Positions 24,160 to 35,738 of a DNA stretch of 35,738 nucleotides are shown piece after piece. This DNA is from Smittium mucronatum (lineage: Eukaryota > Kickxellomycota > Harpellomycetes > Harpellales > Legeriomycetaceae). The notes under the pieces were generated by a model, which did no database searches, was not told the DNA's origin, and saw only the letters and a list, made by a program, of their open reading frames with translations. The stretch is from assembly GCA_001953115.1 (NCBI GenBank), contig LSSL01000298.1, forward strand, positions 1-35,738. Direction: 5' to 3'. The position numbers and the translations under genes are program-made. Every line of letters begins with the position of its first letter. Positions within the stretch are counted from its first letter, which is position 1.

Positions 24160-24190
24160 TTTTTTTTTTTTTTTTTTTCGAAAAAAAAAA
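24160..24190. repeat. Poly(T) run followed by CG and poly(A), palindromic
   Basis: Nineteen T are followed by CG and ten A. The inner 22 bases (24169-24190) form a perfect palindrome centred on CG. Confidence 0.8.
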
Positions 24191-27100
24191 TCTATACATT
24201 TTTTTAATTATAGCAATTGGGAGAAAAAAGTATTTAATTGTTTTTTAAATGCTACCAATTTGGAAATTAACCATTCTATAAAAGTATTAAAACTTTTTAG
24301 AAACGTTAAAAAAACTTATTTTTATTATTTTCCCATTTTTTGATCCGATAATGTATTTATAATTAATGTTGCTGATTTCAAAATTTATCTTTAATAGAGT
24401 TTTTTTTATCTAAATAAGTGCTTATTAATATAAAATTGATGTTATTTCTTAAAAAATATATACCCATTTCTATTCAATAGTTATATTTCATTCCAAATAT
24501 CCCAAAAAAAATATTCGCTAATATCCGTATTTTAACAGATTTAATAGTCCCTTTGCGTGAGAAATGGGACAACACATTATTTACTTTAAATAAAATCTTG
24601 TTTAGAAAGTTAATTACTCCATTAGTTATGAAATTTATTTATTTTTTTGAAAGAAAGTACATTTTTGTGAAATTTGCTAAATAATAATTTTTTTTTTTAA
24701 CTGGGATTACAGTTTAGTGAATAATGGGAAGCAATATTTATATAATATTCCTTATTTAATGTTAGTTAAAACGAAGATGTGTGCGAGTATTTTCATATAA
24801 TTTTAAGTTTTTGAAAATTCCATTATCGATTTGTTTTGATTTCTAAAATATTAAAAAATTGACTTATAAAAATTATGTATTTTAATAATAAAAAACAAAT
24901 AAAAACGTTAACATAGAAAGAGATAAAGTCCCGAATGCAAGAAAATATAGGAAAGCTACAGATGGATATTAGTTTCAGATAGCTTTTTCAAATAAAAATC
25001 CAGGTATATACATAAGTGATAATGTTTCTCATTATCACAGGGTTTAACATAAAATTTTGGGGAACCTCGTGAACAAATATTTTATTAATGTTTTTAATTC
25101 AAATTTTTTTGGTGAGATATATCTGGTCTAAGAATTTTATCTATTAAAATGGAAATTAGAAGAGTAACGAGGTCAAAATATACTCAAAATACAAATTTCT
25201 GATACTTTCAACATAAATAAAATATCATTTTAAACTTTATAAAATTTGTCGAGACTTTGAGACCTCTTCTAACTGATAAGTGCTACTATAAGCTCAATTA
25301 TTATAATAATAAGGAGGCCTTTTCTAAAAAAAAATCCTACGCTCAATGAATAAAGATTTAAAATTATCACTTTCAATATATTAAGAAGTATTGATCTAGA
25401 TTTGAAAATCCAACTAATATTTTTTTACACTTAAAAATCTTTAGGATATTTATCTATCTCAAAATTATTTAATTATTGAAACATCATAGGTAATTTATGA
25501 AAAATGAGGCTGTATTGTTACTGGATGTCAGATTTTCGTCAATAATATTGAAAGTTAAGGATATATTAATGACATTTCATTTCATTTTGTAAAAAAATGG
25601 AATATATTTTTCTCATTTTTCTTAATAAAAAATTAGCTATTTTAGAATTAGTGATTCATGAAATTATAATGAGAGAACATAATTATCTTTAAAGAGCTAT
25701 ATTGGTTTAGAAAATAACTTCGGGGTGTTTTTAAAAAAATATTGAATAAAAATTCTTCGCCAATACCTCATTAATCTTCTCAAATATTATTATTACCTAT
25801 TTTAAACTTATTTGGAAAAAAATTAACTTTTTTGAAACGAAATTTCAGAGATTCGAAGGCCTTAATTTGTTTTAATTTGAATAATGCTTTGTTTTTATGG
25901 TTTTAGATTTAAAAAACTTTACTATAATTACTTTAGTTATGGATAATTAATTTATCTAGTGAAAAAGCTTTCAATGGTTTAGCCTATAAAAATTAAACCA
26001 TCACGGAAAAAAATATTATTTTTTTACTATTAAAGGGGCATAATAGTAAAAAATATTGAAACCCTCTTCTTTTATTGAAAAAATCAATAAAATATTAGTC
26101 GGCTTAATAATCATATCCAAGAATTATTCATAAATTTTTAGGTAAAGATATTTTAAATTTTTATTGACCCAAAATATTGATAATATAAAAAAAATATTCA
26201 GGATAATTTAATGAAGAGAGAAAATTGGATTCCGAAAAGACGCCTTATTTTCGCCATTAATTATCTACTAAGGTTTAATTCCAATTTTTGTAAGACAATT
26301 GCACTCAAAAAAAATTATCAGTAAGACTTGTTCCCTTTTTTTCTTTGAAAAAGGATATTCCTAAATTTATCAGTTTATAAAATTATAATTTTACATATAG
26401 AAAAATATCTCTTCGTCAGTACCTATTAAATGATGGTGAATTTGGATTAAAAAATGTTTTTTACATCAATTACACAAGCTTAATTAAGAAATTATTTTTA
26501 TTTTCTTATTAAGTATTTTTAGAAATAACTGGAATTTATTAATCATTATTTATAATTTATATTTTTATTTTTCACAGTGCTGGTAACGAATAAGATGGGG
26601 ATCGTTTCTATTGAAAATTTAAAAATTAAATACCAAAACATGCATGAAAATTTTCATCTGAAAAATAACAAATTTTATCTATCTAAAAAAACAAATATAT
26701 AAATTATAATTTTATAAATCGCTTTTGGGACAGTAAAGTTAGAAAATCGTAGAATTTTTTTATAAAATAAGGAGTTTAGAACTTAAATTCATTAGCTTAA
26801 ATATATCCATTAATGAAAAATAAACCGATTAAAAAAAGTTAAAATTGAATTTTTAAACTACAGAAACTATAAAAGATTTATGATTACAAGCATCACCCCC
26901 TTTACCGAAGCAGTTCCATTTTTAATTATGCCAATGATTATTTATTTTTTAGTTCATTTGAGTAAAAAAATCCCCAAAAACCTAAAAACCTGAAATCCTT
27001 GAGTTTTTTGAATTTAATACTGATGTATTTGAATTTTGAAAGACTTGATAATGTAACTCAAACACTAAAAATTTTAAATTTATAACAAAAATTATTATTT

Positions 27101-29407
27101 TTTAAAATTTGGTATCTCTAGGGAAAAAAAAGAAAAAGGTTTGAACACCAGCGAATTTTACATAAATCTAATATTTTTTTAGTGAGGTTATCAAAAAAAA
27201 CTTATAGTGAAATTTAAAAATATGAAAAACTTTTTATTATGCTTTTTCATCTCAAAATTCTTTTATTCGGCATTATTTTTCAAATAGGTTATTGCTTTTT
27301 GTACAAATTATGAAAGATATATTAACCAAAATAATTTGATTGCTCCATAAAAACAATTTTAAAATTTAGCTTTTATCTTTTTTCAACTTGCGCAAAAACT
27401 ATTTTTTTTAAATAAATTAAAATCTTTCGTAATTTTTCTATCAAGAGGAGAACCATGAAAAAAAATTTTTTGAAAAGAATTAATATTTTTTAGAAGACTA
27501 TTTATATATATGTTTAGTAAGAACACTTTTAAAATCATGTTTTTATTAAAAAGGTAATTATAGTATATATTATCCAAAATAAGGATGATTTCAAAGAAAG
27601 TTTAATCAATATTTAGATTGAAAAACCGAAAATATAAGTTTAAAGTAAAATATTAGAGCCACATCCCAGAATAAAAAAAAGGAATTTTATGAAATTAAAA
27701 AACTATATATATAGAAATGAATTATTTAAAAGATCAAATGAAAGCTTTCAGATATTTTCTTGAGCAATAAAAGCTGGTAATTATTAAAAGAAGCCAATCT
27801 TGAAGACAAAAAAATGATATTTTTTAAATTAAATGGGATTGGATAAAAATACAGGGGATATATTTATACTATTTTAATGAACTAATAAATCATTATTTGT
27901 CGGAATATTACATTAAAACATATAAAAGATTTTTTATTTGAAAATAAGTAGTTTTTTTTCCGAACCATTCAACCAAAAAAATTTAGCAAAATTAGTATTA
28001 AAAAACCCCCCATATATATATATTTAAAAAATATTGTATTTTTATAGTTATGCCGATTAAATAAAATCTCTGCTGTCAACTTTCTAAATACAAATAGCAT
28101 TAGCATTGAATCATGTGAAAGTGCATTCGAAATTATTTCCAAAGCGAAAATTTTCTAATTTCTAAAAATTCTTCACCAAAGCGAGGGATTTATACCAAAT
28201 TAGAGAAGGTCGAATTATAAGGCTATTTTTTTAATAAACGAAAAATAGGAAAGTCGTATTATAAGAGAATTTAAAGCGTATTTAGAAAATAAGAGATCAA
28301 ATAAATGTATTAAACGCACAAACTATTTTTTCCTAATTCATCAAAAACATCATAATTACATATCCTATTTGCTTTTTTATAAAAGAAACAATATAGATAT
28401 CTTCGAATTTTAATTTTGATTAGAGGGCATAAAAAGAAATTGGAGCTATTTGAGTCCGGATTTTTTGACTTTGGCCCAAAAAATGTTTTTTTGAAAAAAT
28501 TTATAACTTTCGAATCCAAAAAAATCAAAAAAAAGCCGATAATAATTAATAGATAATTCATGAATAAGCAATAAAAATTTCCTATTACGAATGATGGAAA
28601 ATTGGAATTTGGGGTTCAAATTCATTACCTTGAAAGCACTAAAAATTAGTGATAAAGCTGTGGCTTAGAAATAGGCCTAGGTCAATTCTATAAAATGTGT
28701 CAAAAAATATTCAAAACCCCTAATATAAGAATCTTTTTTGGCCCAATTCGCTATAGATATCGATTTTTTTTTTTGAAAAATACTGATTTTTTTTTATATA
28801 GCGGGCAGAATAAAGTTTCGATCATTTTTTCCCTCATATAATCACCACTAAATCACCAAAAAATTGAAAAATACACATTCTAAAAGCTTTAATAATTATT
28901 GCGGAGAAATATAATATGTAAATATATTAGAATTTATAGTAACTTTTTGAAGAAAATGCTGTAATATTTGTAATTAGCCTATTGTATTACAAAAAAAAAA
29001 TATTCATATTTATACCTAAGATATTTATACTTTATATCTCAGAGATAATGGAATTTTTAAATATAAATAAGATAAAATTATTTTTAAAATTACCTGGTAT
29101 GACCCAAAAAATGAATCGGTTTGACTACCGGATATTGCAAAAATTTCAATTTTACACTATTACTGAAAAATTGTAGATACAAATCTATTCAGGCCTTCAT
29201 TTTATTATATTCCAGTTTTTAAACTCTATATTTAGAGAAAAATCCAAAACCCCGTTAAAATTTTATTTACAACTATTTCAATTATTATCTAGTAAAGCTT
29301 TTTATGGCAGATATTTAAGTAATTTTTTATTTATTAAATCTTTTCTATCATCTTTTAAAATTTTATTTATGCATTCTATATGTTCCAACAGAGCTATTAT
29401 AAAAAGA

Positions 29408-29420
29408 GGGGGGAGGGGGG
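29408..29420 (+). repeat. Paired G runs
   Basis: Six G, one A, six G. The two runs can each be divided, so four short G-tracts are available, though loops would be very short. The surrounding sequence is AT-rich. Confidence 0.7.
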
Positions 29421-30591
29421 TTAAATAAATCACGAAATTTTTAAATAAATACCACTTATGAATCATGAAAACAAAGAAAATGTTGTGGGGGTCAGCTGAA
29501 AAAGGATCACTGAAATTTTTCGAGATCAAAATCGAAAAAAATTATTTTCAAATTTTCAAAATAAACGTATTTTTGCAAAAATCGCATTCTTAACTCAATA
29601 TGAAGATAATAAACGATTTTTATCTAAAATGAAAGTGGATGCAAATTGATATTATAATGATGTTTAAATATTCATAAAATTTAGCATTTACGATGAGTAA
29701 ATACCCATTAACTCAAAAAATAGTTTCAAAATTTATTACTTATATTAAACTAACTCGTCAAATTTTAAAGATAGTTATTAGTTTATTTTTTCTATCATAT
29801 AATCATTAGATTTATTCTCGCATCAGTTTCTTCGATCTTACCTTTTAAACTAAAATAATCTAATACCAATAAAAATTTCTAAACTCTAAATTATTTTCTG
29901 TTGCTCCCTTTCCATAAAACTATCATCATATGATCAATAAAATTATCATTATCCGCAATGAGTAGCCTCCTTATCCAAATATTTTTGAATATAAATTTAA
30001 TATTTGAATTTATCGTTGAAAAAAGAATTAAAAAGTACTCAATTGAAAAATTAAGTCAAAAATAAATTGAAATAGAATATAAAATTAAGAAAAACTAAAC
30101 ATCAAATGAAAATATTGATATTTGTCCGAAATTAAAAACAATTATTTTCTTAATATGATCAATAATTCTGAATTATGTATATGTATATGTAAATTGAGAT
30201 TTTCTGTTAAACGCCTTATTTAAAATAAATTTTTTAATTACATTTTTGTGTTAATATAGTTTTTCCTTTGTACTATAAATGATTCATGATGTGAATCTCA
30301 TCACATCTTAAAAACTTCAACCTTAATATCAATTATTTTTGGAAATTTACGTATTTATATATGTTTTTAATATAGAACCAATATATTTATGACGATTAGA
30401 AATGAGTGATAAAATAGTATTAAATCTTTATTCAAAATAAAATGTAATTTTATTGCCTTTTTATCTTCTATTAAAATTTACGGGTATGAAAATTTTTTTC
30501 TTGGGGTCTTAATGTTTCCACCAAAAAATCTATGATTTTTATTTTATTATTCTTTATATTTCATATGTCAATTATAATGATAAATTTAATC

Positions 30592-30608
30592 TAGTTTAGT
30601 TTAGTTTA
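30592..30608 (+). repeat. Three tandem AGTTT units
   Basis: TAGTTTAGTTTAGTTTAA reads as three pentamer units. It is short and intergenic. Confidence 0.6.
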
Positions 30609-31516
30609 AGCTATTTTAATTTCTGTTTCAATTTTTTATGAAAGATTAAAAAATATCGAGAGCTGTGAAAATATTTTCCTATAATTATTTTCAATCTTTT
30701 TTATCTATTTTCGGAAACGATAAGAAGAACTTGTAGGTACATATAGATATCTAGCCAATAATTTTTATTAAAACTCCTCTCCATTTTCAACGTGCAAAAT
30801 ATATTTTTAGCATGTACAATAATCATATGTTTAATTTAGGCGAGTAAAATATGGAATTGATTTATTCACGAAACAATTTTATTTGAACCTACTATATTTT
30901 TATTTTTAAAATTATCATTTATATTTGAAAAATTATATAATAAAGCAAAATTTACAATTAAAAGACACAAGTTATTGAAAATAAAACTAACAAAAAGTAT
31001 TTAATCAATATTAAATTTCGTATTTTAAATTCAAATAAAATTAAGATATCTTTCATTATCAAGTAATACATGAAGCTTTTATATATTCACATTTAATCTT
31101 TGTTTTATTTAGATTTTTTTTTTTTGAAATTGGATATATATGTATTTATCAAAAAAAATTGACAAAAATTTATTGATAATGTTAATTAAATCTACGGTTA
31201 AAAATGATTAAAATAATTAGCTATTAAGCTTAGAAAACAAGTTTTTTTATACATCCAAATTTAGGTTTTTTGATTATTTATTGAAGATAAAATAAGAAAT
31301 AATAACTAAATATATATCCTATTTAATAATAAAAATTTTAGAAAATTTCAAATTTAACGCTAAAAAAACTAAAATCGGAATGTTTTTCTGTACTTTTGTA
31401 AAAATTTTTAATATAAAATCATTTTTAAATCTCTTAAAGACTTATAAAAAACAAATCTGATTTTTAAAATGAGGTTTGAAAATTGTTTTTGAAGCTCATA
31501 ATCAGTCTTTTTTTCA

Positions 31517-31543
31517 GGGGTGGGGGGGAGGAGGAGGGGGAGG
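31517..31543 (+). repeat. G-run cluster with quadruplex potential
   Basis: Runs of four, seven, two, two, five and two G are separated by single T or A within 27 bases. At least four G-tracts of three can be chosen on the + strand. It resembles, on the opposite strand, the C-run cluster at 13547-13578. Confidence 0.75.
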
Positions 31544-33528
31544 CTTTAATATGGAATATGGAATATTTCTTTATTATAACTCTGTCATTATAAATATTTA
31601 TTGAGGTCTTAAAGGCTTAATGGATCTTTTTTAATAGTCATTGTTATAAAGAGTCAAAATTAATAAAAAAAATATCCCAGAAAAATTTTATGGAAGTAAT
31701 TGCTGTTAAAATTTTTAATTAAAGTTTCATCTTCACTTATAATAATCAGTATCCTGTGAAGATTAAAATTAATAAATTTCAAAGAACTAAATATTTTTAT
31801 ATGTTTAATTTTATTTCTATTATAGCCAATACCGTAAAAATATTTTTTAAATTATTATTATTATCAACTCTGAACCGAATGTAAGTGAAATTGTGAGTCT
31901 ATTTATAAAATAAAATAAAATTTCATTTTTTATACATTTAAAGTTCAAAAATAACAGTATATTATTTTTTATTACCAAAATAAACGAGTTTTACATAGTA
32001 TATTAAAAAAACACCTTAGGATACTATTGCAAAAAAGGAATGCTGCTTTTTGAGGGTAAACCCCTTTTTTTTAGAATAGCTGTTTTAATTTAACATTTAA
32101 TTCAACGCAATATAAGCGTGAAATAGCGTTATCATCACTTTCCTCAATGTTTTTTATAGTTATTCGAGATTAAATTTCTCATATTTTATATTTTTTGATA
32201 CCAAAAATATACATTTGATTCTATTTGATAGATCTTTTTAATTTTATTATTCAAAAAATATTAAAAAAGTTGTTAAAAAATAAATTTATTCCTAATAAAG
32301 CCCATTTTTTTAATTCAATTCAATTAGTATTAATTATAAAATTGGGCTATAGATTTCTTTAAAAATATTGTCTAGCTTTTCAAACAATCATCCGTATATA
32401 CATATCAGACTACCAGTGCAATATCTATATTTATTTCGATACAAGTACCTTTTAGCTAATAAAAGACGATTATGTAAAAGCAAGTTTTATTTATGGAATA
32501 AAAAATAAAAATAAAAAACCAGTGGCTAAGAAAATACCTACTAAAAACAATAAATTATAATTTTTTTTTTAAAACGCGTTATATTGATAAATTTTGGTTT
32601 TTTTAAAAAAATAAAAAATTAATGATTCAAGCCAAATTTTATCATTAAAACATGATTTAATAATATTAAATCGAAGCTCAAGAAAAATATAAAACATCTT
32701 TCTTTCTATTAGATAGTACCAAATCAGATTTTTTTTATCTAAATTGAAAATAAATATCAAATTTATAATTTTTTTTATCACTGCATTTCGCAATATCTAT
32801 TTAAAAATTTTACGACTTGAATAGACATCATTTTTTGAATGCATTTATTATTATAAACATTAGATTGATCTTCGTGCAAAAATATATAATATCAATGCGC
32901 TCCAATTTTCTTTTTTTGCTAAATTCAAATATGAAGATATGGCTTTTACTGTATATACTATGCAATAATATTATTTTAATCTATTTCAAACAATTTAGAT
33001 ATAATTGAGCCCTGATTTCAATTTAAAAATCGAGACAGGAAAAATAAAAAAATGAATTAAAAAATGATAAATAAATGCCCCATATGCAATATCACAATTT
33101 AAATATGAATTTTATGGTAACTAATAATGAATTTAATAATCTTGATAAAATATAATGTATCTAATTCAATGATTTAATTAGTTCTGATTCCTCTAATTTA
33201 TAAAAATAGATATCTTATAGTTATAAAAAAATTAATGCTGATATATTTTTTGAGATTATGTGTTAAAATAAAAACTGATATCTAAGTGAGTTTATCTCAT
33301 ATTCCGAAAATAACTAATATTTTTTTATATTGAACCATATTTATAAAATCATTTTTTAAATTGCCATAATTTACCACTTTTATCACTATTACTTTTTAAA
33401 AATAATTATTTTTCAGTTGAAATGAACTCTTTTAAAAAAATTATGAGAAAAATTTAAAATATTAGCTAATTTTTCACCTATTAATTTTCATCTCATCAAT
33501 GTATACATTTTTAAGCTATAATCAGTCA

Positions 33529-33548
33529 ATATATATATATATATATAT
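33529..33548 (+). repeat. AT dinucleotide microsatellite
   Basis: About ten AT units in a row. It is self-complementary and intergenic. Confidence 0.75.
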
Positions 33549-35738
33549 CATATATTTATTCACGAATATCTGAATTTTTTTTTATTTTTAACCTTGTTGT
33601 TCTCTAGAATAACTTCAATTATAAATATTATTTTTTAAAAATGAAAATTATGAAAAAAGTATTTCTATTATCCATAAAATAAAACCGGTTTAATTATTGA
33701 CTTATTAAATAGAATAGGAAGATATTTTTCTATCTATATAAAGCCCATATTTAAAATTATGTACCATATTTTTAATTTTCGGGCACTAAACTTCTAAATT
33801 TTTTATAAATAATTTTTCATAAATTTAAACTTTTAGTAAAATATTAAAATATTAGATTTAAATAATATTAATATTGCTTAACATTGCAACCCTTTCATCG
33901 GGAAAATTGGCTAGTTATCTTTTAAATCGGTATTTTTAGTTTTTTACTAAAATTAAAACCTTAACTACCGTAAAATCACCAAAAAATTATGAACATTCTT
34001 TAACTGAGGCATTTATAACCAGTGGGATTAAGGATAATTTGAAAAAATCTAGTCTAAAGACTCATGCTAAGACTTTTTTATACTAATTATAAATTAATAA
34101 TTAAAAATTTTCATAATTGAAAGTGTTATCCTTCATATTAATCTTTGAGCTTATATTGAGTTTATTTTCAATGAAATAAGAAATAGAAGAATATTTCGAA
34201 TGTAATTTATAAAATGAAGCGCAAATAAGAATGTTACCCACATTAGGAAGTCGTGTTATATCCCTTATAGCACCCCTAATCTTTGACAGATATAGACTCA
34301 ATATCGCAGATAAAAAAAAATACGTTAAAATTTTTTACCATTCATTATGTACACTCTAAAAATAAATATCAGGGTTTTAATATATTTTTAAAAGGTCATT
34401 CCTATTTTATAATTTCATTGCGTATCCTTTTCAATATCATAATCTATAAAGGAAATTTGAAAGTCGGTTTTAGTAAAAAATGGAGTTTTTTTGTATTAAT
34501 TTTTACTATAAGAAACAAAAATCTGTTTATAAATTTAGTGCTCCGTAAATAAAATTTCGCAAAATTAAAAAAAAAACTTTAGTGCGATTTTTTTTCTTCA
34601 AAGTATTTCTCTCTATATTTAAAATGTCTGATTTTATTGAGAAAAAATTTTCCCGATGGAAAAAATAGAGAAGCTCCCTATATAGAATTTGAGCACTTTA
34701 AAAAAGAGTATCCTTTAATCTTGGATTTATTTAGGTGAAGCCTCGTTATAATTGTATAATTTTACTTAAATAATATATTCATAGTTTTTTAAAAAAAAAT
34801 TTGATTTATGATTAATGCGTTTCATAAGAGAATAATATAAAAATTTTGTATTTAAATAAATATTTTTTAGTCAAAGATGTTGATATCGTTGTTTTATTTA
34901 ATAAATATCTGTATTTAATTAATATTATATTATTTGTTAAAAGAGGGTTTTATTTCAATAAAACAAGATATTTCACAAGAGAATATTATTTTCTGAGCAA
35001 TTTGCATTTAAATATGATACTAAACTGATGGATAAAATTTTTAATTATTTTAGATTACTTTTCATTGGTTTTTATCTTTATGTTATTTTTAATAGTTATC
35101 GGTAATCTTGATCTCTGTTTGAAAAATAATTTAAACGTAATCGAGAGATTTAATAAAGAAATAAACAGTAAAGTGCACGATTTTAATCCAGTCATCATTT
35201 ATTAAATCATTCTTAGCCCAATAGTATAAAATTTATTTTGGAAATCTTATATCCATAATTCTACATTAAAAAATAAAAAAAAGTAATAGGCATAACCACG
35301 CATCCTCACACAGAAAACTTTTTAAATCGCTAAAAAAAATCTGAAATTCGAAACTGGAAGCTGGAAAAATCAAACTATATAAAAATGATACGACAGTAAA
35401 AGCCTTAAGATATATATAAAAATCAAAAGGTGGGGTAATAAACTTAATAATATCTTGAATTAAAATTTAAAGCTATTTTTTGGATTTCGAATTTCAAATA
35501 AAAAAAACTAAATCACGTATCATTTTTAGTAATTTAATTAAAATTCGGTACATAATTTTGCTTTATTTCTCCAAAATATTTAAATTGATAATAATTAGGA
35601 CTTATATAACATCGAATATAAATAATAGGTTCATTGGGAATACCCATATGTTTGAATACACGCTTTAAATTTTTTTGCATAAAAAAAATCCCGAATCACA
35701 TATATCTCCACTCAGCTGAATTAAAATATAATGCATAT

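Larger units (their letters stand above)
22362..35738. other. AT-rich gene desert
   Basis: More than 13 kb of AT-rich sequence with frequent stops in all frames. The listed open frames (24045-24248, 27383-27577 minus, 28310-28561 minus, 28982-29176, 29302-29529 minus, 32569-32793 minus, 32817-33008, 34101-34301 minus, 34283-34552, 34846-35028, 35480-35668) are 60-89 codons long. Several begin with TTG rather than ATG. All are rich in Ile, Lys, Phe and Asn, and none shows a motif I recognise. I call no genes. Simple repeats, G-run clusters and T/A palindromes are listed separately. Confidence 0.65.

Noticed and set aside
28560..28640. A GGTTCAAATT sequence resembling a tRNA B box
   Set aside because: It misses the conserved C of the box, and no acceptor stem, D arm or anticodon arm can be drawn around it.
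1..35738. CRISPR arrays, bacterial operons or a prophage-like system
   Set aside because: No regularly spaced direct repeats were seen, no tandem open frames with ribosome binding sites, and the only supported gene is a spliced eukaryotic one.

Overview
This window looks like nuclear DNA from a eukaryote with a strongly AT-biased genome. It contains one gene I can identify with good support: a three-exon homologue of NELF-A (negative elongation factor subunit A) on the + strand at 19263-22047. The gene has two short GT-AG introns and near-balanced codon use. NELF is known from animals and Dictyostelium and is absent from budding yeast and plants. A compact gene with ~100-base introns, clearly less AT-rich than its surroundings and lying in long AT-rich deserts, would fit an early-diverging fungus or another AT-rich unikont protist. 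That placement is inference; nothing here fixes the species. I see no bacterial gene organisation, tRNA, rRNA or CRISPR array.

Layout. 1-16100: about 16 kb of extremely AT-rich DNA with no supportable gene. It is broken by a ~400-base purine-only-like segment (about 1468-1866), a small GC-richer island with a G-run cluster (about 8816-9013), islands with accidental or decayed open frames (12098-12325, 12928-13181), and simple repeats. 16105-16276: a short element with inverted ends starting CCCTTTCA, flanked by TTAA on both sides, which is the structure of a piggyBac-type miniature element. About 16600-18030: less AT-rich sequence holding short collinear fragments that resemble reverse transcriptase and RNase H in shifting frames. 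I read it as a badly decayed retroelement, possibly DIRS-like, at low to moderate confidence. 18030-19262: the upstream flank of the gene, including a weak divergent minus-strand open frame and possible 5' UTR splice signals. 19263-22047: the NELF-A-like gene. 22048-35738: about 13.7 kb of AT-rich desert with isolated G or C runs and T/A palindromes.

Functionally the window tells one story. A gene for a transcription-pausing factor sits alone, with transposon debris directly upstream and compositionally decayed sequence on both sides. In AT-rich DNA of this kind, open frames of 60-90 codons arise by chance in numbers close to those seen here, so I have not called them as genes. Everything was read by eye; no alignment or database search was run.
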